Shown here piece after piece: positions 25,964-35,272 of a DNA stretch of 64,000 bases. Numbering within the stretch: position 1 is the first letter of the stretch; each line of letters begins with the position of its first letter. Made by a program: the position numbers and the translations under genes. The stretch lies in assembly GCF_001692325.1 (NCBI RefSeq), contig NZ_LXKN01000001.1, forward strand, positions 1,116,001 to 1,180,000, read 5' to 3'. The notes beneath the pieces were generated by a model, which saw only the letters and a program-made list of their open reading frames with translations, had not been told where the DNA came from and searched no databases. Source of the DNA: Rhizobium sp. AC27/96 (GTDB taxonomy: Bacteria > Pseudomonadota > Alphaproteobacteria > Rhizobiales > Rhizobiaceae).

Positions 25964-26500
25964 TCAGTTTCCTTTGGCCGACACGACAGGCAGGGTGAGA
26001 TCGATCATCCCGGCCTTCTCGAACATCAGCATGACAGGCACCGCGCCGCCCTTCTTGAAAGGCGTCTTCACCTGCTTGAACATCATATGCATGGTATTGG
26101 GAGCAAGCGTCACGGTAGCGCCGGCGGGAATGGCGATGCCATCCTTCATCTCGCGCATCTTCATGATCTCGCCGTCCATCTTCATCTCGTGCAGCTCCAC
26201 CTTGCCCGCCTCCGATGACGTAACCGATGTCAGCTTGTCGGCGGTCTTGCCGGTATTGTGGATGGTAATATACCCGCCGCCGACCGGCTGGCCGGGCAGC
26301 ATGGCACGAACATAACCACCGCTGATATCGAGATCGCCAAGCTTGCCGGTAGCCGAACCGGAAGGTGCTGCCTTTGCATCCATATGCATTCCAGCCATGC
26401 CCTTCATGTCATTGCTCTGCTGCGCAACCGCGCCAATCGGCGAAAGCGAAAGTACGGCTGCTGAGATCAGCAATGCTGCGACGTGACAACGGTTCATCAT
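25964..26500 (-). CDS. Periplasmic copper chaperone PCuAC
   Basis: 178 residues. A signal peptide (LLISAAVLSLSPIGAVAQQ) precedes the PCuAC domain with GYVRAMLPGQPVGGGYITIHNTG, KVELHEMKMDGEIMKMREM and APNTMHMMFKQVK; the conserved H(M)x10Mx21HxM copper-binding residues are visible. A His/Met-rich stretch near residue 33 may add copper affinity. It delivers copper to the CuA site of cytochrome oxidase. The ATG at 26500 follows CAGGAGAAA. Confidence 0.88.
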   Translation of the reverse strand: MMNRCHVAALLISAAVLSLSPIGAVAQQSNDMKGMAGMHMDAKAAPSGSATGKLGDLDISGGYVRAMLPGQPVGGGYITIHNTGKTADKLTSVTSSEAGKVELHEMKMDGEIMKMREMKDGIAIPAGATVTLAPNTMHMMFKQVKTPFKKGGAVPVMLMFEKAGMIDLTLPVVSAKGN

Positions 26501-26631
26501 TTTCTCCTGCCCGGCTCCTCTGTCGATCCGAAGGGATAGCCTTTCAGGAGGTCGTTGCAAAGCCCCGCCTCCGCCGCTCGGCACAGCTTCGAACAGCGCG
26601 ACAAAAATTTGTTCGATGACGACATTTGCCC

Positions 26632-26660
26632 CTTGCCATCTCTCTCGACTACCAGATAAT
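26632..26660 (+). promoter_or_regulatory. Promoter of the gcvTHP riboswitch transcript
   Basis: CTTGCC (26632-26637) and GATAAT (26655-26660) are exactly 17 bases apart. Transcription would start near 26667, a few bases before the first glycine aptamer. Confidence 0.65.
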
Positions 26661-26673
26661 GACACTCAACCTT

Positions 26674-26827
26674 GTTGGGAGAATCCGGCGCGAGCCGGTG
26701 CCGAAGGAGCAACCGCCCCGGAAACTCTCAGGCCAAAGGACCAGCAAGGGGCAGACGGAACTCTGGAGAGAAGCGCGCAAGCGTTCGCCGAAGGGATAAC
26801 AATCTCAGGCACACAGACAGAGGGGGC
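26674..26827 (+). ncRNA. Tandem glycine riboswitch
   Basis: Two consecutive glycine aptamers, each with the conserved GAGA...GCCGAAGG...CUCAGGC pattern: the first from TTGGGAGAAT to AAACTCTCAGGCCAAAGGACC (about 26674-26742), the second from CTCTGGAGAG to CAATCTCAGGCACACAGACAG (about 26761-26821). The short linker is typical of cooperative tandem glycine switches. About 75 bases separate it from the gcvT start at 26902, room for an expression platform. Glycine is expected to switch on gcvTHP. Confidence 0.95.
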
Positions 26828-26901
26828 TCATCGTCAGGCGCGACCGCGTCGAAATTGTGAGCTCTGCGCTTCGATATCAGCGCAAAACCCGGAGGCGTCA
26901 T

Positions 26902-28038
26902 TTGGACGAGACCGCTGCCCTCAAGAAAACACCGCTTCACGATCTGCATGTGTCCCTCGGCGCCCGCATGGTGCCGTTCGCTGGTTACGACATGCCCGTG
27001 CAGTATCCTGCAGGCGTCATGAAGGAGCATCTTTGGACCCGTGCTTCAGCCGGTCTGTTCGATGTCTCCCATATGGGCCAGGTGACGATCCGCGCCCGCT
27101 CCGGCCAATATGAGGATGCCGCACTTGCGCTGGAAAGCCTGGTGCCGGTCGATATCCTCGGGCTCGCCGAGGGACGTCAGCGCTACGGCTTCTTCACCGA
27201 CGACAATGGCGGCATTCTTGACGATCTGATGATCACCCATCTGGACGATCACCTGTTCGTCGTCGTCAACGCCGCCTGCAAGGAGCAGGATCTCAAGCAT
27301 CTTCAAGCTCATATCGGCGATCGCTGCGAAATCACTTCATTAGATCGCGCGCTGATTGCCCTGCAGGGGCCGCGTGCGGTCGATGTCCTTGCCGAACTCT
27401 GGGCCGACATCGCCCACATGAAATTTATGGATGTGCGCCATTGTCGCCTTCATGACGTTTCGTGCCTCGTCTCTCGTTCGGGCTATAGCGGCGAGGACGG
27501 TTTCGAGATTTCCGTGCCGGTCGATAAAGCTGTGGACATAGCCAACCGGCTGCTCGAGCATCCGGACGTGCAGCCGATCGGCCTCGGTGCTCGCGACTCC
27601 CTGCGTCTCGAAGCCGGTCTCTGCCTCTATGGCAATGATATCGACCAGACCACGACGCCGGTGGAAGCCGCGCTCGAATGGGCGATGCAGAAGGCTCGCA
27701 AGACCGGTGGCGCCCGTGCCGGCGGCTTTCCCGGTGCTTCCCGCATTCTGGCGGAACTCGACAATGGCGCCTCGCGCCGCCGCGTCGGCCTGAAGTCGGA
27801 AGGCAAGGCACCGGTGCGCAATCATGCCAAGCTCTATGCCGATGCAGAGGGCAAGACCGAAATCGGTGAGGTCACCTCGGGCAGCTTCGGTCCGAGCGCC
27901 GAGTCGCCCGTCGCCATGGGCTATGTGCCGACCTCGCTCGCCTCGCCCGGCACGACCGTCTATGCCGAGGTACGCGGCAAGTACCTGCCCGTCGCTGTCA
28001 GCGCCCTGCCTTTCGTCAAACCTACCTACAAACGCTGA
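26902..28038 (+). CDS. gcvT: Glycine cleavage system T protein (aminomethyltransferase)
   Basis: 378 residues. It takes the aminomethyl group from lipoyl-GcvH, giving methylene-tetrahydrofolate and ammonia. Blocks: [99 protein letters not shown] choose TTG 26902 because GGAGG lies at 26891-26895; the frame opens at 26857 but that lies in the riboswitch platform. First gene of gcvTHP. Confidence 0.93.
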   Translation: MDETAALKKTPLHDLHVSLGARMVPFAGYDMPVQYPAGVMKEHLWTRASAGLFDVSHMGQVTIRARSGQYEDAALALESLVPVDILGLAEGRQRYGFFTDDNGGILDDLMITHLDDHLFVVVNAACKEQDLKHLQAHIGDRCEITSLDRALIALQGPRAVDVLAELWADIAHMKFMDVRHCRLHDVSCLVSRSGYSGEDGFEISVPVDKAVDIANRLLEHPDVQPIGLGARDSLRLEAGLCLYGNDIDQTTTPVEAALEWAMQKARKTGGARAGGFPGASRILAELDNGASRRRVGLKSEGKAPVRNHAKLYADAEGKTEIGEVTSGSFGPSAESPVAMGYVPTSLASPGTTVYAEVRGKYLPVAVSALPFVKPTYKR

Positions 28039-28064
28039 ACGTCTTTTCCAGAGAGGATTTATCC

Positions 28065-28427
28065 ATGCTGAAATTCACCGAAGAACATGAATGGCTGAAG
28101 GTTGAAGGCGACGTCGCAACGGTCGGCATCACCGCACATGCCGCCGAACAGCTCGGCGATCTCGTTTTCGTGGAACTGCCCGAAGTTGGCGCCAACCTCT
28201 CCAAGGGCGCCGACGCGGCAACCGTCGAATCCGTCAAGGCGGCTTCCGAAGTCTATTGTCCGCTTGATGGAGAAATCACCGAAGTCAACGAAGCCATCGC
28301 TGCCGATCCTGCACTCGTCAATTCCGACCCGATGGGCGACGGCTGGTTCTTCAAGCTGAAGCTGAAGAATGTCAGCGATCTTGATGGTCTTCTTGATGAA
28401 TCCGGTTACAAGGAGTTGATCGGGTAA
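28065..28427 (+). CDS. gcvH: Glycine cleavage system H protein (lipoyl carrier)
   Basis: 120 residues. It shuttles the methylamine group between GcvP and GcvT on a lipoyl Lys, here Lys58 in [16 protein letters not shown]. Other blocks: [52 protein letters not shown]. Lipoylation depends on octanoyl transfer (lipB at 12720). AGAGAGGA precedes the start. Its stop TAA shares its last A with the gcvP start. Confidence 0.97.
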   Translation: MLKFTEEHEWLKVEGDVATVGITAHAAEQLGDLVFVELPEVGANLSKGADAATVESVKAASEVYCPLDGEITEVNEAIAADPALVNSDPMGDGWFFKLKLKNVSDLDGLLDESGYKELIG

Positions 28428-31291
28428 TGACGACGCCTACGGAATTCACATTCACCGATTACCAGCCTTACGATTTTGCCAATCGCCGTCATATCGGTCC
28501 GTCTCCGTCGGAGATGACCGATATGCTTCGCGTCATCGGCTATAAGAGCCTCGACGGCCTGATCGATGCGACGCTGCCGCCGGCCATCCGCCAGAAGGCG
28601 CCGCTCGCATGGGGCGCGCCGATGACGGAGCGCGAGGCGCTCGACAAGCTGCGCGACACCGCCAACAAGAACAAGGTTCTGGTTTCGCTGATTGGCCAAG
28701 GCTATTATGGCACGATCACGCCGCCGGTCATCCAGCGCAACATTCTGGAAAACCCCGCCTGGTACACCGCCTATACGCCGTATCAGCCGGAAATCAGCCA
28801 GGGTCGTCTCGAAGCCCTTCTGAACTATCAGACGATGATCAGCGACCTCACGGGTCTCGATGTCTCCAACGCCTCGCTCCTCGATGAAGCGACTGCCGCG
28901 GCCGAAGGCATGGCGATGGCGGAACGCGTCGCGAAGTCGAAGGCCAAGGCCTTCTTCGTCGATGCCGATTGCCATCCGCAGACCATCGCGCTGATCAAGA
29001 CGCGCGCCGAGCCGCTCGGCTGGACCGTGATCGTCGGCAATCCCTTCACCGATCTAGATCCGGTCGATGTCTTCGGCGCGATCTTCCAGTATCCGGGCAC
29101 CCATGGCCGTATCAGCGATTTCACCGGCCTGATTTCGCGACTGCATCAAACCGGCGCCATCGCCGTCGTCGCTGCGGATCTGCTGGCGCTGACACTCCTG
29201 AAGTCTCCCGGTGAAATGGGTGCGGACATCGCCATCGGCTCCTCCCAGCGCTTCGGCGTGCCGGTAGGATATGGCGGTCCGCACGCGGCCTATATGGCCG
29301 TAAAGGACGATCATAAGCGCTCCATGCCCGGCCGCCTCGTCGGCGTCTCCGTCGACGCGCGCGGCAACCGCGCCTATCGCCTGTCGCTGCAGACCCGCGA
29401 ACAGCATATCCGCCGCGAAAAGGCGACATCGAACATCTGCACCGCGCAGGTTCTGCTTGCCGTCATGGCCTCGATGTATGCGGTGTTTCACGGTCCGCAG
29501 GGGCTGAAGGCCATAGCCCAGCAGGTCCACCAGAAGGCCGTTCTGATGGCCAAAGGGTTGGAAAAGCTCGGCTATACCGTCGAGCCGGAAAGCTTCTTCG
29601 ACACGATCACCGTCGAGGTCGGCCACATGCAGGGCCTGATCCTGCGGGCCGCCGTCGCCGAGGGTGTGAACCTGCGCAAAGTCGGCGAGACGAAGATCGC
29701 CATGAGCCTCGACGAGCGCACGCGCCCTGCGACGCTGGAAGCCGTCTGGCGTGCCTTCGGCGGCAATTTCCGCATCGCCGATTTCGAGCCTTCCTATCGT
29801 CTGCCGAAGGATCTGCTGCGCACCAGCGAGTATCTGACGCATCCGATCTTCCACATGAACCGCGCGGAAAGCGAGATGACGCGCTATATCCGCCGTCTCT
29901 CCGACCGCGACCTGGCGCTCGACCGTTCGATGATCCCGCTCGGCTCCTGCACGATGAAGCTGAATGCGACGGCGGAAATGTTGCCGATCACCTGGCCGGA
30001 ATTCTCCGACATTCATCCTTTCGTGCCGGCCGATCAGGCGCTCGGCTATCGCGAAATGATCGATGATCTGACTGAGAAGCTGTGCTCCGTGACTGGCTAC
30101 GACGCCTTCTCCATGCAACCGAACTCCGGTGCACAGGGCGAATATGCCGGCCTCCTGACCATCCGCAACTACCACATTGCCAATGGCCAGGGTCATCGCG
30201 ACATCTGCCTCATCCCGACTTCGGCGCACGGCACCAACCCGGCCTCCGCGCAGATGGCCGGCATGAAGGTGGTGATCGTCAAGGTCAGCGACGATGGCGA
30301 TATCGACATGGCCGATTTCCGCGCCAAGACCGAGCAATATGCCGACAACCTCTCCTGCTGCATGATCACCTATCCTTCGACGCACGGCGTTTTCGAGGAG
30401 ACGGTGAAGGAGATCTGCGATCTCGTGCACAAGCATGGCGGTCAGGTCTATCTCGATGGCGCCAACATGAACGCCATGGTCGGTCTTTCCCGCCCCGGCG
30501 ACATCGGCTCAGACGTCAGCCATCTGAACCTGCACAAGACCTTCTGCATCCCGCATGGCGGCGGCGGCCCCGGCATGGGGCCGATCGGCGTCAAGGCGCA
30601 TCTGGCGCCTCACTTGCCCGGCCACCCGGAAACGGACGGCCGCAGCGGTGCTGTCTCGGCAGCAGCCTTCGGTTCGGCCTCGATCCTGCCGATCTCCTGG
30701 AGCTACTGCCTGATGATGGGCGGCGAAGGCCTGACGCAGGCGACGAAGGTGGCGATCCTCAACGCCAACTACATCGCCGCCCGTCTGAAGGGTGCCTATG
30801 ACGTCCTCTACAAGTCCAAGGACGGACGCGTCGCGCATGAATGCATCATCGATACGCGCCCGCTGGTCGCAAGCGCCGGCGTGACGGTTGACGATGTTGC
30901 CAAGCGCCTCATCGATTGCGGCTTCCACGCACCGACCATGAGCTGGCCGGTCGCAGGAACGCTGATGATCGAGCCGACCGAATCGGAAACGAAGGCCGAG
31001 CTCGACCGTTTCTGCGCGGCGATGCTGGCAATCCGCGAGGAAGCCCGCGCCATTGAAGAGGGCCGGATGGACAAGACCAACAACCCCCTCAAGAACGCGC
31101 CTCATACGGTGGAAGACCTTGTCGGCGAATGGGATCGACCCTATTCGCGCGAACAGGCCTGCTACCCGCCAGGTGCCTTCCGGGTGGATAAGTACTGGTC
31201 GCCGGTCAATCGCGTCGATAACGTCTATGGCGACAGGAACCTGATTTGCTCCTGCCCGCCGGTCGAGTCCTACGCCGAGGCGGCCGAATAG
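28427..31291 (+). CDS. gcvP: Glycine dehydrogenase (decarboxylating), P protein
   Basis: 954 residues, the full-length single-chain form. PLP-dependent decarboxylation of glycine and transfer of the aminomethyl group to GcvH. N-terminal half: [53 protein letters not shown]-terminal half: [26 protein letters not shown], and the PLP Lys near residue 704 in [21 protein letters not shown]. It overlaps gcvH by one base. Confidence 0.97.
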   Translation: MTTPTEFTFTDYQPYDFANRRHIGPSPSEMTDMLRVIGYKSLDGLIDATLPPAIRQKAPLAWGAPMTEREALDKLRDTANKNKVLVSLIGQGYYGTITPPVIQRNILENPAWYTAYTPYQPEISQGRLEALLNYQTMISDLTGLDVSNASLLDEATAAAEGMAMAERVAKSKAKAFFVDADCHPQTIALIKTRAEPLGWTVIVGNPFTDLDPVDVFGAIFQYPGTHGRISDFTGLISRLHQTGAIAVVAADLLALTLLKSPGEMGADIAIGSSQRFGVPVGYGGPHAAYMAVKDDHKRSMPGRLVGVSVDARGNRAYRLSLQTREQHIRREKATSNICTAQVLLAVMASMYAVFHGPQGLKAIAQQVHQKAVLMAKGLEKLGYTVEPESFFDTITVEVGHMQGLILRAAVAEGVNLRKVGETKIAMSLDERTRPATLEAVWRAFGGNFRIADFEPSYRLPKDLLRTSEYLTHPIFHMNRAESEMTRYIRRLSDRDLALDRSMIPLGSCTMKLNATAEMLPITWPEFSDIHPFVPADQALGYREMIDDLTEKLCSVTGYDAFSMQPNSGAQGEYAGLLTIRNYHIANGQGHRDICLIPTSAHGTNPASAQMAGMKVVIVKVSDDGDIDMADFRAKTEQYADNLSCCMITYPSTHGVFEETVKEICDLVHKHGGQVYLDGANMNAMVGLSRPGDIGSDVSHLNLHKTFCIPHGGGGPGMGPIGVKAHLAPHLPGHPETDGRSGAVSAAAFGSASILPISWSYCLMMGGEGLTQATKVAILNANYIAARLKGAYDVLYKSKDGRVAHECIIDTRPLVASAGVTVDDVAKRLIDCGFHAPTMSWPVAGTLMIEPTESETKAELDRFCAAMLAIREEARAIEEGRMDKTNNPLKNAPHTVEDLVGEWDRPYSREQACYPPGAFRVDKYWSPVNRVDNVYGDRNLICSCPPVESYAEAAE

Positions 31292-31307
31292 AATATTTCG
31301 CGAAAAA

Positions 31308-31330
31308 GCGAAGCGGTTCAGTCGCTTCGC
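31308..31330 (+). terminator. Hairpin downstream of gcvP
   Basis: GCGAAGCG (31308-31315) and CGCTTCGC (31323-31330), perfect stem, 7-base loop, 17 bases after the gcvP stop. No T-run follows, so termination there is uncertain. Confidence 0.45.
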
Positions 31331-31438
31331 CAAATGCCGACATAAATCTATTGCGAAACTTGTCTATGAAACGCTGCGCGTCCCACCGGATGCGCGGCGT
31401 TTTTAATGACGCGGCAATGGGCTTTGGAAGTCAGTTTT

Positions 31439-32059
31439 ATGCCGGAATGGCCGGAATTTTATGTCGTCACCGGGCGAGCGGACCATCCCTCGCCTCCGCT
31501 GATTCTGCTGCACGGCAGCAGCGGCGATGAAACGTCTCTCATCCCGCTTGCGGATACGATTGCGCCGCAACGGCCGTATATGTCTCTGCGCGGCGTGGTC
31601 GAATGGGAGGATGGCTTTGCCTTCTTTCGCCGCAACCCTGACCGCAGCCTGGATTACAACGATCTCGACCGGCAGACGGACAGGCTCTGCCGTTTCATTG
31701 CAATGGCGATAGAGACAAAGCAGCTTGCGCAGCCGCCCATTCTGGTCGGTTTCTCCAACGGCGCCATCATGGCTGCATCGGTCCTGCAGCGACAGCCCGG
31801 ACTCGCATCGTCAGCCGTCTTGATACGCCCCCTTTCACCAGCGCCTGAGGCAGAATTTCCACCCATGCTCGACCTGCCGATCCTGATTACCGCCGGCGAG
31901 CACGATCAACGCCGCGCGCCCGGTGATGCGGAACTCGTGAGACAACAATTTGCAAACGCCGGCGCGGATGTCAGCGCACTTGTGCTGCCAACTGGTCATG
32001 ACCTCCATCAAGACGAGGCCGAGATCATCCGCGACTGGCTCATACGGAAAGGCCTATGA
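31439..32059 (+). CDS. Alpha/beta-hydrolase, phospholipase/carboxylesterase type
   Basis: 206 residues from ATG 31439 (GGAAG upstream); an in-frame ATG at 31406 is possible. The fold is shown by PPLILLHGSSGDETSLIPLA, the nucleophile in ILVGFSNGAIMAASVLQ, the Asp in ILITAGEHDQRRAPG, and the His in LPTGHDLHQDEAEI. It resembles small esterases of the YpfH/carboxylesterase group; substrate unknown. One base separates it from the antitoxin-like gene, whose ribosome site lies in this gene's end. Confidence 0.8.
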   Translation: MPEWPEFYVVTGRADHPSPPLILLHGSSGDETSLIPLADTIAPQRPYMSLRGVVEWEDGFAFFRRNPDRSLDYNDLDRQTDRLCRFIAMAIETKQLAQPPILVGFSNGAIMAASVLQRQPGLASSAVLIRPLSPAPEAEFPPMLDLPILITAGEHDQRRAPGDAELVRQQFANAGADVSALVLPTGHDLHQDEAEIIRDWLIRKGL

Positions 32060-32060
32060 C

Positions 32061-32327
32061 ATGAACGAGGAAAATCGCTTCGATACGGATAATCCCGATA
32101 GCTATATCGCAGCCGCTTTTGCGACTGATGATCCGTCCTCCATTGCCAGGGCATTGGGCGACGTGGCGCGCATGCGCAATATGAGCAAACTTGCCAAGGA
32201 TGTCGGCATGAACCGCTCGGCGCTTTACCGGGCATTGAGCGGCGAAGGAAATCCGGAATTCGCGACGATCCTCAAGGTCGTCAAGGCGCTCGGCCTCAAG
32301 CTGACACCGGTGCCATCAGCACATTGA
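32061..32327 (+). CDS. Orphan HigA-type antitoxin (HI1420-like addiction module antidote)
   Basis: 88 residues. It matches the probable addiction-module antidote family: FDTDNPDSYIAAAFATDDPS, SIARALGDVARMRNMSKLAKDVGMNRSALYRAL with the HTH, then GEGNPEFATILKVVKALGLKLTP. Such genes are normally directly downstream of a RelE-like (Gp49/HI1419) toxin gene. Here the upstream partner is the esterase at 31439-32059 and no RelE-like toxin is visible on either side. AAAGG at the end of the esterase gene provides its ribosome site. Confidence 0.9.
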   Translation: MNEENRFDTDNPDSYIAAAFATDDPSSIARALGDVARMRNMSKLAKDVGMNRSALYRALSGEGNPEFATILKVVKALGLKLTPVPSAH

Positions 32328-32339
32328 GAATCGCAATCG

Positions 32340-33032
32340 CTAACCGATCGACTCTTCAAGCAGGAGAAGCACGAGAAAGCCCGCGAAAAACATCGCCGTC
32401 ACCCAAGGACGATCGGGTGTTTCGTGGGCTTCGATCAGCAATTCCTCGGTGACGAGGTAGAGGAGCGCAATCAGCCCGAACGCGAAGAATCCGGTCAAGA
32501 TCGGGCCGGGCAGCAACGCCACCGGCGTTCCGAGCAGAGCGCCGATCGGCAGCAGGAGCGCAAGCGCCGCCGTGATTGCAACAATCCTGGTGCGGGAGCG
32601 AACGCTCTCGCCCAGTTCGTTGGCCACGGTCAGACCAAGGAACAGCACCTCGATCGTCAGGGCGATCGTCAGCAGTAGGCCGACCTTCGGGCCAGCCGCA
32701 AACCCGATGCCGAGCACCAGGCCATCGATCAGGATATCGATGCCAATCGCAGCCAGCAGGCCAACTGGTCCCTTGGCCCAATTCTCCAATTGCTTGACCA
32801 ACAGCATGACGGCGACGCCGATCGCGCCGCCGATAACCGTCGCCAGAGGAGAGCCTCGGTGCATGATATCAGGCAGGATCTCTCCAGCGGCGGCCGCAAA
32901 CACGACACCGGCGGCAAAATGCTGGATTGCACTGACAAGATTGGGGCCCGGCCGCGTATTCACCGCAACCACGGAGCCAGCGATTGCGGCCGTAGCCGGG
33001 ATCAATGTGTAAACCCATGCCGAAGCAGCCAT
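32340..33032 (-). CDS. ZIP-family metal transporter/permease
   Basis: 230 residues, about eight hydrophobic helices. The segment NLVSAIQHFAAGVVFAAAAGEILPD carries the His and Glu usual in early ZIP helices. The helix 4/5 metal motif reads IDILIDGLVLGIGFAAGP, in which the usual His residues are missing, so metal specificity may differ from ZupT. Downstream of the esterase-antitoxin pair in opposite orientation. Probably a divalent-cation permease. Confidence 0.75.
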   Translation of the reverse strand: MAASAWVYTLIPATAAIAGSVVAVNTRPGPNLVSAIQHFAAGVVFAAAAGEILPDIMHRGSPLATVIGGAIGVAVMLLVKQLENWAKGPVGLLAAIGIDILIDGLVLGIGFAAGPKVGLLLTIALTIEVLFLGLTVANELGESVRSRTRIVAITAALALLLPIGALLGTPVALLPGPILTGFFAFGLIALLYLVTEELLIEAHETPDRPWVTAMFFAGFLVLLLLEESIG

Positions 33033-33157
33033 AAAATCCCCCGCACCGCCTGCTGACTTTATCCGGCTGAACCGGTTAACCAGGGAGCAACGGAAAACCC
33101 GGGCATGCGTCGATCAAAGCACGAAACGCATGAAGGTGAAATACGCAGGGATTCGCT

Positions 33158-33547
33158 TTATGCGGGCTGCGCGGCCTGACGTTGAGCTGCCAGCGCGGCC
33201 AGATCCGCAGGCTTCAGCTCGACGGATTCGCCGCAGCCGCAGGCCGATGTCTGGTTGGGGTTGGTGAAGGTAAAGCCTGAACGCAGGGTCGTGCTTTCGA
33301 AACCCATTTGGGTGCCGAGCAGATAAAGCACAGCGGAAGGCTCAACCCAGACCCGGGCGCCATCATGCTCGATCAGATCGTCCTTCGCGTTCGGCTCGGT
33401 CACCAGGTCGATGGTATATTCCATCCCGGCGCAGCCGCCCTTCTTTATGCCGACGCGAACCCCCTTGGCATCAGGACCCGAATTCTCGACGATCGCCTTG
33501 ACGCGGGCAGCTGCCGTATCCGTCATGCTCATGATTGCAAAGCCCAT
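33158..33547 (-). CDS. sufA: SufA A-type iron-sulfur carrier
   Basis: 129 residues. It takes clusters from the SufBCD scaffold to target proteins. Conserved cysteines occur at GIKKGGCAGMEYTIDL and at TSACGCGES. An Ala/Gln-rich C-terminal extension of about 20 residues follows. Start ATG 33547 has AAGGAGAATGAG upstream. Last gene of the leftward suf operon, 76 bases after sufT. Confidence 0.92.
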   Translation of the reverse strand: MGFAIMSMTDTAAARVKAIVENSGPDAKGVRVGIKKGGCAGMEYTIDLVTEPNAKDDLIEHDGARVWVEPSAVLYLLGTQMGFESTTLRSGFTFTNPNQTSACGCGESVELKPADLAALAAQRQAAQPA

Positions 33548-33623
33548 GGGCTCATTCTCCTTCCACAACCGGGGTCAAGATCCGGCGCTTCGAGTCTTAA
33601 TGTAAATCCGTCGGCTTAAAGCT

Positions 33624-34004
33624 TCAATACCAGCCGACAGCAACCTGCGCTTCTTCCGACATGCGGTCCGGCGTCCACGGCGGATCGAAGGTCATGCTGA
33701 CATCGACGCCGGAAACGCCTTCGATCGCGCCAACGGCATTTTCGACCCAACCCGGCATTTCGCCTGCGACCGGGCAACCCGGTGCTGTCAGCGTCATGAC
33801 GATCTTCACCATGCGATCATCTTCGATGTCGATCTTGTAGATCAGTCCGAGCTCGAAGATATCGGCGGGAATTTCAGGATCATAGACCGTCTTCAGCGCG
33901 CCGATAATGTCGTCGCTGAGGCGCGCCAGTTCGTCCTCGGGGATGCTGGAATGCACGATCCCTTCGCGTACGTCGATCTTCTGTTCGCTTTCGTCGAGTG
34001 ACAT
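33624..34004 (-). CDS. sufT: SufT / SUF-system DUF59 protein
   Basis: 126 residues with a MIP18/DUF59 domain: LSDDIIGALKTVYDPEIPADIFELGLIYKIDI, IVMTLTAPGCPVAGEMPGWVENAV, and a C-terminal VDVSMTFDPPWTPDRMSEEAQ. Members assist maturation of iron-sulfur proteins. The equivalent gene in the Agrobacterium suf operon is called sufX. Twelve bases downstream of sufS. Confidence 0.9.
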   Translation of the reverse strand: MSLDESEQKIDVREGIVHSSIPEDELARLSDDIIGALKTVYDPEIPADIFELGLIYKIDIEDDRMVKIVMTLTAPGCPVAGEMPGWVENAVGAIEGVSGVDVSMTFDPPWTPDRMSEEAQVAVGWY

Positions 34005-34015
34005 CGCTTGCCTCC

Positions 34016-35257
34016 TTAGGCAAAGAACTTGCGCGCATATTCCAGCGCATCAGCCAAAGCATCCACTTCGGCACGCGTATTGTACAGGCCGAACGATGCA
34101 CGGCATGTGGAGGTAACGCCGAAGCGTTTCAAGAGCGGCTGGGCGCAATGTGTTCCAGCCCTGACGGCAACACCCTTGCGGTCGATCATCATCGAGACGT
34201 CATGCGAATGGATACCGGCGAGCTCGAAGGAGAAGATGCCGCCCTTGCCAGACGCTGTACCGATGACGCGCAGCGAATTGATATCGCGCAGCCGCTCGGC
34301 CGCATAGGCCGCCAGATCGGCCTCATGGCGGGCGATTGCCGCACGACCAATGCTCTCCATGTAGTCGAGCGCGTAACCGAGACCAATCGCCTGCACGATC
34401 GGCGGCGTGCCGGCTTCGAAGCGATGCGGCGGGTCGTTGTAGGTGACGTTTTCCTCGGTGACGTCGAAAATCATCTCGCCGCCGCCCTGGAAAGGCCGCA
34501 TCTCGGCAAGCCTGTCCTTCTTGCCGTAGAGAACGCCGATGCCCGAGGGACCATAGAGCTTGTGGCCGGTCATGACATACCAGTCGCAATCGATATCCTG
34601 CACATCGACCGGCATATGCACCGCACCCTGAGAGCCGTCGATCAGCACCGGAATGCCCCGCTCATGAGCGATTCGGCACACTTCCTTAACCGGAACGACC
34701 GTTCCGAGCGCATTCGACATATGCGTGATGGCAACGAGCTTGGTACGTTCCGTCAGGCTCTTTTCGAAATCCTCGATATGGAACGCACCTTCGTCATCGA
34801 CCGGCACCCAGACGAGCTTCGCGCCCTGCCGCTCCCGAATGAAATGCCAGGGAACGATATTCGAGTGATGCTCCATGATCGAGACGACGATCTCGTCGCC
34901 CTCGCCGATCTTCGGCATGCCCCATCCATAGGCGACGGTGTTGATCGCCTCCGTCGAGTTCTTGGTGAAAACGATATCGTCGACGGACGGTGCATTCAGG
35001 AAGCGGCGCACCTTTTCGCGCGCCGCCTCATAGGCTTCCGTGGCGGCATTGGAGAGGAAATGCAGGCCGCGATGCACATTGGCATATTCATTCGAATAGG
35101 CGTGCGAAATGGCATCGATGACGACCTGCGGCTTCTGCGCCGACGCGCCGTTGTCGAGATAGACAAGCGGATTGCCATGCACCGTCGTCGCCAGGATCGG
35201 GAAATCCCGGCGAATGGCTTCGACGTCATAGGCCGTTGCCGGCACGATCTTGTCCAC
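34016..35257 (-). CDS. sufS: SufS-type cysteine desulfurase
   Basis: 413 residues, PLP enzyme that removes sulfur from cysteine for cluster assembly. PLP Lys in VMTGHKLYGPSGIGVLYG, catalytic Cys in VAVRAGTHCAQPLLKRFG, the type II pattern. The start is probably GTG 35257, with TTGGAGG just before; TTG 35272 would overlap the ribosome site. This is one of two desulfurases in the operon (the other at 39374). Confidence 0.93.
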   Translation of the reverse strand: MDKIVPATAYDVEAIRRDFPILATTVHGNPLVYLDNGASAQKPQVVIDAISHAYSNEYANVHRGLHFLSNAATEAYEAAREKVRRFLNAPSVDDIVFTKNSTEAINTVAYGWGMPKIGEGDEIVVSIMEHHSNIVPWHFIRERQGAKLVWVPVDDEGAFHIEDFEKSLTERTKLVAITHMSNALGTVVPVKEVCRIAHERGIPVLIDGSQGAVHMPVDVQDIDCDWYVMTGHKLYGPSGIGVLYGKKDRLAEMRPFQGGGEMIFDVTEENVTYNDPPHRFEAGTPPIVQAIGLGYALDYMESIGRAAIARHEADLAAYAAERLRDINSLRVIGTASGKGGIFSFELAGIHSHDVSMMIDRKGVAVRAGTHCAQPLLKRFGVTSTCRASFGLYNTRAEVDALADALEYARKFFA

Positions 35258-35272
35258 GAGCTTTGCCTCCAA

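Noticed and set aside
29054..30436. 460-codon minus-strand frame
   Set aside because: Antisense to gcvP; His/Asp-rich low-complexity translation without a domain.
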